Origin: a virus
Virus record (IMG/VR): IMGVR_UViG_3300042328_000284
Location: 1 to 45,548 of that record
Strand: one strand, 5' to 3'
DNA length: 45,548 nucleotides
A model generated the notes under the pieces. It ran no database searches, was not told the DNA's origin, and saw only the letters and a program-made list of their open reading frames with translations. This document shows positions 40,410-45,548 of this stretch, in pieces. Position numbers and translations under genes: made by a program. The number at the start of each line of letters is the position of its first letter. The first letter of the stretch is position 1.

Positions 40410-41327
40410 TTATTCATTCGCACTTTCTAACAAAGAAAGAACCACAGTTAATTCAGTTGAACCAGAAACAATAAATCCGTATGTTTCTTCTAATACTAAT
40501 TTACCAGAAACAACAGGAGATAAAGAATCTGCTGGTGGTATTGTTACGTTTGTTACCAACCTCACAGCTTCTTGTTCAACAACCACAGGAGATTCAATTG
40601 TAGCTTTAATAACATCAACTAAAGAATTTACCACATATATAGATGCTGATATACCAGATTGCGTTCCATTCACAAATCCATCTAACACAGATTGAGTAAC
40701 TCCAGCTTGAAATAATAATGGAGATGCATCAGAACCAGTTGTTGATTGATTTTTTATAATTTGGTTTGATAATACTTTTAAATAATCTAAAGCAAATATA
40801 GATGCTGAATATTCTGTTTCATCAATTAATGATACTCCATTTTTGTCAAAATAAGCTTTTGCTGCTTTACTTGTTCTAATTGTCGTATTATTTACAATAT
40901 CATATTTTATTGCATCAACATCATCTAATGTATTTTGCTCAAAGTATGATGATATAAAAGTAAATGGAGTTTCCGATAAATTATTTTGATTAGATGTATA
41001 TGCTGCTATCTCTTTTCTTAAAAATTGTCTATTTGCATTTAATAATAAAGATGCGCTAGAAAAACTTCCACTAAAATTCAATAAAGATACAGAAGAACTA
41101 ACAAAAGCACTACCACTATATATATCCGTAAATTGAGGTACAGGTATTTCTTTGTTTGATGTTACAAAAATAGTTACAGGTTGTGTTACCAAACTATTAT
41201 TTGTAATTTGACAAGATAACACAATTGATGATACACCCGCGGGTGTTGTATATATTTCATCCGGCTCTCCAGTCAATCCTGTTACTACTGACTGAAACCG
41301 ATTTAAGGGTACAAAAACTTCTGCCAT
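40410..41327 (-). CDS. virion structural protein, 305 aa
   Basis: Residues 10-70 form a beta-rich domain (EIYTTPAGVSSIVLSCQITN, VTIFVTSNKEIPVPQF) typical of small phage head or tail decoration-like domains. Residues 100-200 have helices with FLRKEIAAYTSNQNNLSETP and similarity in spacing to the repeat units of the next gene (a helix with K/R-E-I-A-A-Y). The end (SGKLVLEETYGFIVSGSTEL) is again beta-rich. Function not recognised; a role as adapter between the giant repeat protein and the fibres is suggested by position and shared compositions. It starts 25 bases after the repeat protein. Confidence 0.65.
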   Translation of the reverse strand: MAEVFVPLNRFQSVVTGLTGEPDEIYTTPAGVSSIVLSCQITNNSLVTQPVTIFVTSNKEIPVPQFTDIYSGSAFVSSSVSLLNFSGSFSSASLLLNANRQFLRKEIAAYTSNQNNLSETPFTFISSYFEQNTLDDVDAIKYDIVNNTTIRTSKAAKAYFDKNGVSLIDETEYSASIFALDYLKVLSNQIIKNQSTTGSDASPLLFQAGVTQSVLDGFVNGTQSGISASIYVVNSLVDVIKATIESPVVVEQEAVRLVTNVTIPPADSLSPVVSGKLVLEETYGFIVSGSTELTVVLSLLESANE

Positions 41328-41352
41328 TTTTTTATTTTTTTATTTTTCTTTT

Positions 41353-44300
41353 TTATATTTGTAGTGCCAATGAGAACGGAGTTACTAATGAGAATAGAGA
41401 TTTACTAAATGTTCTACCCACAAGAGTACCAGTTGCCTGATTAATACTTAAACCCGTACCAATTCTAAAGTCACCAGTTTCATTACCGGATGTGAAGTAG
41501 ATTCTACCACCACCCAATTCCGTAATTTCAAATGCCGGATTTGCAACACCACTACCACCCTGATTTGGAGGAAGTGCTTTAAATGTCACACCACTACCAT
41601 TATAAGAGTAGTCAATACCAGTTGCCACAATTAGAGAACCAAATGATTCCAATGGCGCTCCTGCTGCTATAAACTCTGCTCTAGTTCTTAGATAACGATT
41701 TGTTTCCAATGTTTCTAATAACTGGTCTCTAGTTACAGCTATTGCACTTCCGTATTGACCATCATAGTATGAAGATGCTGCTCTGATTCCTCTCTCATTT
41801 CCACCATATAATAAATCAGTTACAGCTGCATCTACAATAAATCCAGTATCACGTGAACAACTTGCCTCATTATATGTTAAATATGGAAATGCTCCATTTG
41901 TATATCCAATTGCTCTTTGTTTTAATTCATCCTTACCAGCTTTCAATCTTTCAGCTGCTTGTCTTCTCTTAGTTGATGGTGCTAAATAAGTTAATAAAGT
42001 GTTTGCTACAATTTTTTCAGATATTCCTCTTGCGAAGTTAATACCGTCTATTGTTTGCTTCTTTTGTCCATTATTATCACCATAACTATCTAATATTGCT
42101 ACTGATGGGAATTTATAGTAGTAAGAACCTGCCTCAATACTTCTTTCATTACCACCATAAACTAAGTCAGTTCTGATTGCATCTATGATAAATCCTAAAT
42201 CTCTAGAACAACTTACTTCATTGTATTTCAAATTGCTCCAAGAAGAACTTAAGAATGTTATAGTTTCTTTTTGTATCAATTGTTTATTATCTGTCAACAA
42301 TTTTGCTGTTGTTAATAAAGATGCAGATGGTACTAAATATGTTGGATTAATTATCACTTTTTTAGCTACCTTTCCAGCATATCTGATACCAGTAAGAGTT
42401 GGGTCTAATTGGTTTAGAGTTGATGGTACACCTTTATTGATTGCGTTAGAAGGATATAAGTAATAATACTGTCCTGCTATTACACTTCTTTCTTGTCCAC
42501 CATATAATACATCCGTTGCTGCCGCATCTATTAGATATCCAACATCTCTCTTACAAGTTGTTTCGTTATAATACACACCACTCCAAGAAGAACTAACATA
42601 AGCGATAGTTTCATCTGCAATAAATGCTTTATTCTTTCTTAATAAATCAAATGATGCGGATGCCTCTACTGATGCCGTTACAAATTGTATATTTTGTGCA
42701 ATCTTTTGTGCTATTCTACCTGCGTAGTTTATACCATCAATTGTTTGTCCTAATTGACCAACACCATCACCATCACCTTCAACGATTGCTAAAGATGGAT
42801 ATTCGTAATAGAATTTACCATTCAATACAGTTCTTTCATTACCACCATATAATAAATCGGTAGTAACACCATCTAATATATAACCAACATCTCTCTTACA
42901 CTTATCTTTATCATACTCAAATGTACTCCAACTAGCAGTTAAGTAAGCTAGTGTTTCCGTTTGTATAAACTCTCTATTCTTTCTCAACAAATTAACCGAT
43001 GCTGATACCAATTGTGATGCTGTCACAAATGTTAATGATGCCGCAACATTCTTAGAAAGTTGTCCTGCGTAATTAACACCTGTCAATGTTGGTTGTAATT
43101 GTGAACCTTGAGCTTGTGATGGATATAAATAATAGAATACCCCAGCGTTTGTACTTCTTTCATTTCCACCATATAATAAATCCGTAGAAACCGCATCTAT
43201 AATATGACCAACATCTCTTTTACAAGTTGATTCAATATAAGATGCTGTACTCCAAGAAGAAGATAGGTAAGCGATAGTTTCATTTTGTATAAACTCTCTA
43301 TTTTTTCTTATTAATGCGTATGATGCAGATACAACTGCTGATGCAGTTACATAAGTTACATTTTGAATTACTTTTTGTGCTAACTTACTTGCGTAGTTTA
43401 TTCCATCAAGCGTTTGATTCAATTGTGCTCCTTGCGCTTGTGATGGATATTCATAATAGAATATACCATTAAATAATGATGCTGAATTTGAGTTAAATAT
43501 CAAATCTTCAGCTGCCCCACTTATAATCAAGCCCACATCACGTCTACACTTACTTTCATCATAAGATGCCGTTGACCAAGATGATGATAGATATGCAATA
43601 GTCTCATCCTGTATGAATGAAATGTTATTTTTTAATATTCCGTATGCAATCCATCTATTATCATCACTTACCGCAATTGTATAAGATGATGTTGGTAAAC
43701 TTAATGATGCCGATACTATTACCGAACCAGTTCCGTTAGCAACTATGTTTGTTACGATAGCAATTGATGCGGATAGTATTGTTGCTTCAGTAGAAGTTGC
43801 CGATGATGCTGAAATATATTGGTTAGCGTTTGTTACTTTAATATTTGCTAACGTATTAGGTATAATTTGTGGTATTGATATTAATGTACTACTAATAGAT
43901 GCCGTTGTTATTCTAGCTGCGTACTTAATTGCCTCTACCGTTTCTACAACTTGCGAACCAGAACCATTAGCTTGAGATGGGAACTCATAATAGTAATCCC
44001 CATTCTTTCTACTTCTTTCGTTTCCACCATATAATAAATCAGTTGCTACTCCATCAATGATATATCCTAAATCTCTATAACATTTACTTTCACTATAATC
44101 TAAGTTAGGGTATTTAACATTTACAAATGCAATACTTTCACTTTGTATGAATAATTTGTTAGCTTTTATTAAATCGTATGCGTATTGAACTTCCAAAGAT
44201 GCTGTAAATATCTGCTTATTAACAACTACGTTCATAGCCGTTCCTTTTGCGTATCTTACACCAGTCAATGTTGGTTCTAATTGTGCGTTTGTAGCTTGAG

Positions 44301-45548
44301 ATGGGAAATCATAATAGTATCTTCCAGCTACAACACTTCTTTCGTTACCACCATATAGCAAATCGGTTGCCACTGCATCTATAATGTATCCAATATCTCT
44401 CCTACAAGTACTTTCGGTATATTCAAATTCATCCCAAGAAGAAGATAGATATGCAATTGATTCACTTTGTATAAATGCTTTGTTATTTCTTAATGAATTC
44501 CAAGATGCTGATGTTGGTTGGTTAATTGATGCCGATATATGTGTAAACGGAGTATTCAATACAACCTTTTCAGCCAATCCACTTGCGTATTTGATTGCCG
44601 TAATTGTTTGGTCTAATTGTGAACCAGTAGCTTGAGATGGGAAATCAAAATAGAACTTACCATTAAACAAAGATGCTGAGTTACCACCATATAAAAGGTC
44701 AAATGCTGAACCACTAAGGATTCCTGTCAAATCTCTTTCACATTTACTTTGTGTATATTCAAATCCACTCCAAGATGAACTCATATAAGCAATAGTTTCA
44801 TCAACTATAAATTTAGAGTTACTTACCAATAGATTATATGCTGAATTTATCTTTGCATTTGAATTTGCTATCGGATATGTTGATGGTCTATATGTAATTG
44901 AGCTTGTACCATTACTTAATAACACATCAATTACCAAAGATAAAGATGATGATATTAATTTACCCTGCAATCTTCCGGCTGCACTTCCACTTATCAATTG
45001 TGGCGTATCGGTTACTTTAATACTTGCCGATGTATTTGATATAATTGTTGGTAGAACCGATGTTCCATTTTCAATTACATTTAATATCAAATCAAATCCA
45101 CTTGCAATCTTATTAGTATCAAAAGATGATGCGGATATTGATTGTTTTATAGGATTTGCGTTTGTTACTTTTAAAGATGATGATGTACTTGCTACCAATG
45201 TAGGTAATACACTTAATCCGTTTTTAACAATGTTTACAACAGTACCATAAGAAGAACTTACATTTGTAATTTGAGTTGATAAGTTATATGAACCCGTACC
45301 AATTGTTTGCTCTTTAGAACTTATATGTAATAAAGTTGGTGTAGATAATTCAAATCCATAATCATAGTTTCTTGCCAATGAATCCGGTACAAACGCAACA
45401 CCATTTTCAATAATATCAGCCACATGCTTAAATGATGATGTAATAATATCTAATTCAGCTCCACTTGCCGATATTGATGATGAGTATTGAGTTGTGTTTG
45501 TTACTTTAATTAAACTATCACCATTTTGAACCAATACAGGTATAGTAC
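41353..45548 (-). CDS. large repeat-containing virion protein (5' end outside window)
   Basis: At least 1398 residues; the frame stays open to the right edge, where it reads TIPVLVQNGDSLIKVTN, a copy of the internal repeat VLPTxxxNTxASIKVTD, so the TTG at 45534 is not the true start. The body has nine ~110-residue repeats with the core F-I-x-x-E-T-I-A-Y-(L/V)-S-S-S-W, then C-x-R-D-(V/L)-G-x-I-I-D-A-x-x-T-D-L-L-Y-G-G-N-E-R-S and Y-Y-Y-x-(Y/F)-P-S-x-A. Each core has a conserved Cys before RD. The C-terminal 90 residues (GSLIVATGIDYSYNGSGVTF, GGRIYFTSGNETGDFRIG) form a different beta domain. Similar C-x-R-D-x-x-x-x-x-D-A-x-x-x-D-L-x-Y-G-G-N repeats occur in virion proteins of marine T4-like phages (from memory). 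Probably a fibre or baseplate-appended shaft. Confidence 0.8.
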   Translation of the reverse strand, partial: TIPVLVQNGDSLIKVTNTTQYSSSISASGAELDIITSSFKHVADIIENGVAFVPDSLARNYDYGFELSTPTLLHISSKEQTIGTGSYNLSTQITNVSSSYGTVVNIVKNGLSVLPTLVASTSSSLKVTNANPIKQSISASSFDTNKIASGFDLILNVIENGTSVLPTIISNTSASIKVTDTPQLISGSAAGRLQGKLISSSLSLVIDVLLSNGTSSITYRPSTYPIANSNAKINSAYNLLVSNSKFIVDETIAYMSSSWSGFEYTQSKCERDLTGILSGSAFDLLYGGNSASLFNGKFYFDFPSQATGSQLDQTITAIKYASGLAEKVVLNTPFTHISASINQPTSASWNSLRNNKAFIQSESIAYLSSSWDEFEYTESTCRRDIGYIIDAVATDLLYGGNERSVVAGRYYYDFPSQATNAQLEPTLTGVRYAKGTAMNVVVNKQIFTASLEVQYAYDLIKANKLFIQSESIAFVNVKYPNLDYSESKCYRDLGYIIDGVATDLLYGGNERSRKNGDYYYEFPSQANGSGSQVVETVEAIKYAARITTASISSTLISIPQIIPNTLANIKVTNANQYISASSATSTEATILSASIAIVTNIVANGTGSVIVSASLSLPTSSYTIAVSDDNRWIAYGILKNNISFIQDETIAYLSSSWSTASYDESKCRRDVGLIISGAAEDLIFNSNSASLFNGIFYYEYPSQAQGAQLNQTLDGINYASKLAQKVIQNVTYVTASAVVSASYALIRKNREFIQNETIAYLSSSWSTASYIESTCKRDVGHIIDAVSTDLLYGGNERSTNAGVFYYLYPSQAQGSQLQPTLTGVNYAGQLSKNVAASLTFVTASQLVSASVNLLRKNREFIQTETLAYLTASWSTFEYDKDKCKRDVGYILDGVTTDLLYGGNERTVLNGKFYYEYPSLAIVEGDGDGVGQLGQTIDGINYAGRIAQKIAQNIQFVTASVEASASFDLLRKNKAFIADETIAYVSSSWSGVYYNETTCKRDVGYLIDAAATDVLYGGQERSVIAGQYYYLYPSNAINKGVPSTLNQLDPTLTGIRYAGKVAKKVIINPTYLVPSASLLTTAKLLTDNKQLIQKETITFLSSSWSNLKYNEVSCSRDLGFIIDAIRTDLVYGGNERSIEAGSYYYKFPSVAILDSYGDNNGQKKQTIDGINFARGISEKIVANTLLTYLAPSTKRRQAAERLKAGKDELKQRAIGYTNGAFPYLTYNEASCSRDTGFIVDAAVTDLLYGGNERGIRAASSYYDGQYGSAIAVTRDQLLETLETNRYLRTRAEFIAAGAPLESFGSLIVATGIDYSYNGSGVTFKALPPNQGGSGVANPAFEITELGGGRIYFTSGNETGDFRIGTGLSINQATGTLVGRTFSKSLFSLVTPFSLALQI
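41740..44840 (-). repeat. nine imperfect ~330-bp repeats inside the large virion protein
   Basis: Each unit codes for the C-RD-G-IID-A-TDLLYGGNERS core. Two units deviate: one has DLIFNSNSASLFNG (units four) and the last has an aberrant RGIRAASSYYDGQYG. Repeats four and one share SASLFNG, which suggests internal duplication. Confidence 0.85.

Noticed and set aside
45532-45534. TTG at 45534 as the start of the large repeat protein
   Set aside because: The frame continues open to the edge and the residues before it match internal repeats, so the gene continues outside the window.

Overview
This window is part of the genome of a tailed phage with a contractile (myovirus) tail, in an AT-rich genome where every gene I can support reads on the minus strand. 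T4-related hallmarks are a gp32-like single-stranded DNA-binding protein (cut by the left edge), a gp18-like sheath, a gp19-like tube, a gp26-like protein between tube and tape measure, and a gp53/LysM-like wedge protein. A Bacteroidetes host is suggested (inference) by several promoters of the form TTTG-N20-TAnnTTTR, the sigma-A pattern of that phylum, by A-rich start regions with few strong Shine-Dalgarno sites, and by the tmRNA sequence context. Nothing in the window looks like a lysogeny module.

Layout in the direction of transcription (right to left). 45548-40410: a very large virion protein with nine ~110-residue repeats (cut by the right edge) and a 305-residue structural protein. 40342-21206: the fibre region, with two giant fibres (3419 and 2135 aa) that contain long Gly-Thr-Ser collagen-like tracts, a PKD plus leucine-rich adhesin-like protein, a tail-fibre chaperone-like protein and three small virion proteins. 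21063-16854: sheath, tube, a tail-assembly protein with a probable programmed +1/-2 frameshift into a 70-codon extension, and a small protein. 16835-9220: tape measure and baseplate genes. 9173-8790: a phage-encoded tmRNA with its own promoter and terminator. 8729-6763: a compact family A DNA polymerase and an exported DRGH nuclease. 6763-419: a 1383-residue multidomain protein with a ParB-like DGHHRW motif, a small unknown, a GH19 endolysin and another unknown. 175-1: gp32.

Regulation can be partly read. Four sites match the host-type TTTG-N20-TAnnTTTR promoter (before gp32, the endolysin-side gene, the tmRNA and the polymerase). A second element, TATATTTATA on the coding strand, recurs in about a dozen intergenic gaps, twice just after a terminator hairpin, and is the best candidate for a phage late promoter. 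Five hairpin or hairpin-like sites divide the map into units.

The most unusual features are the tmRNA with an unusually long predicted tag, the frameshifted tail chaperone, two cupredoxin-like domains with apparently complete type-1 copper ligands inside the giant fibre, the very small family A polymerase, and a gp32 leader that resembles the T4 gp32 autoregulatory operator. All functions are read from sequence by eye; no search or structure prediction was run.
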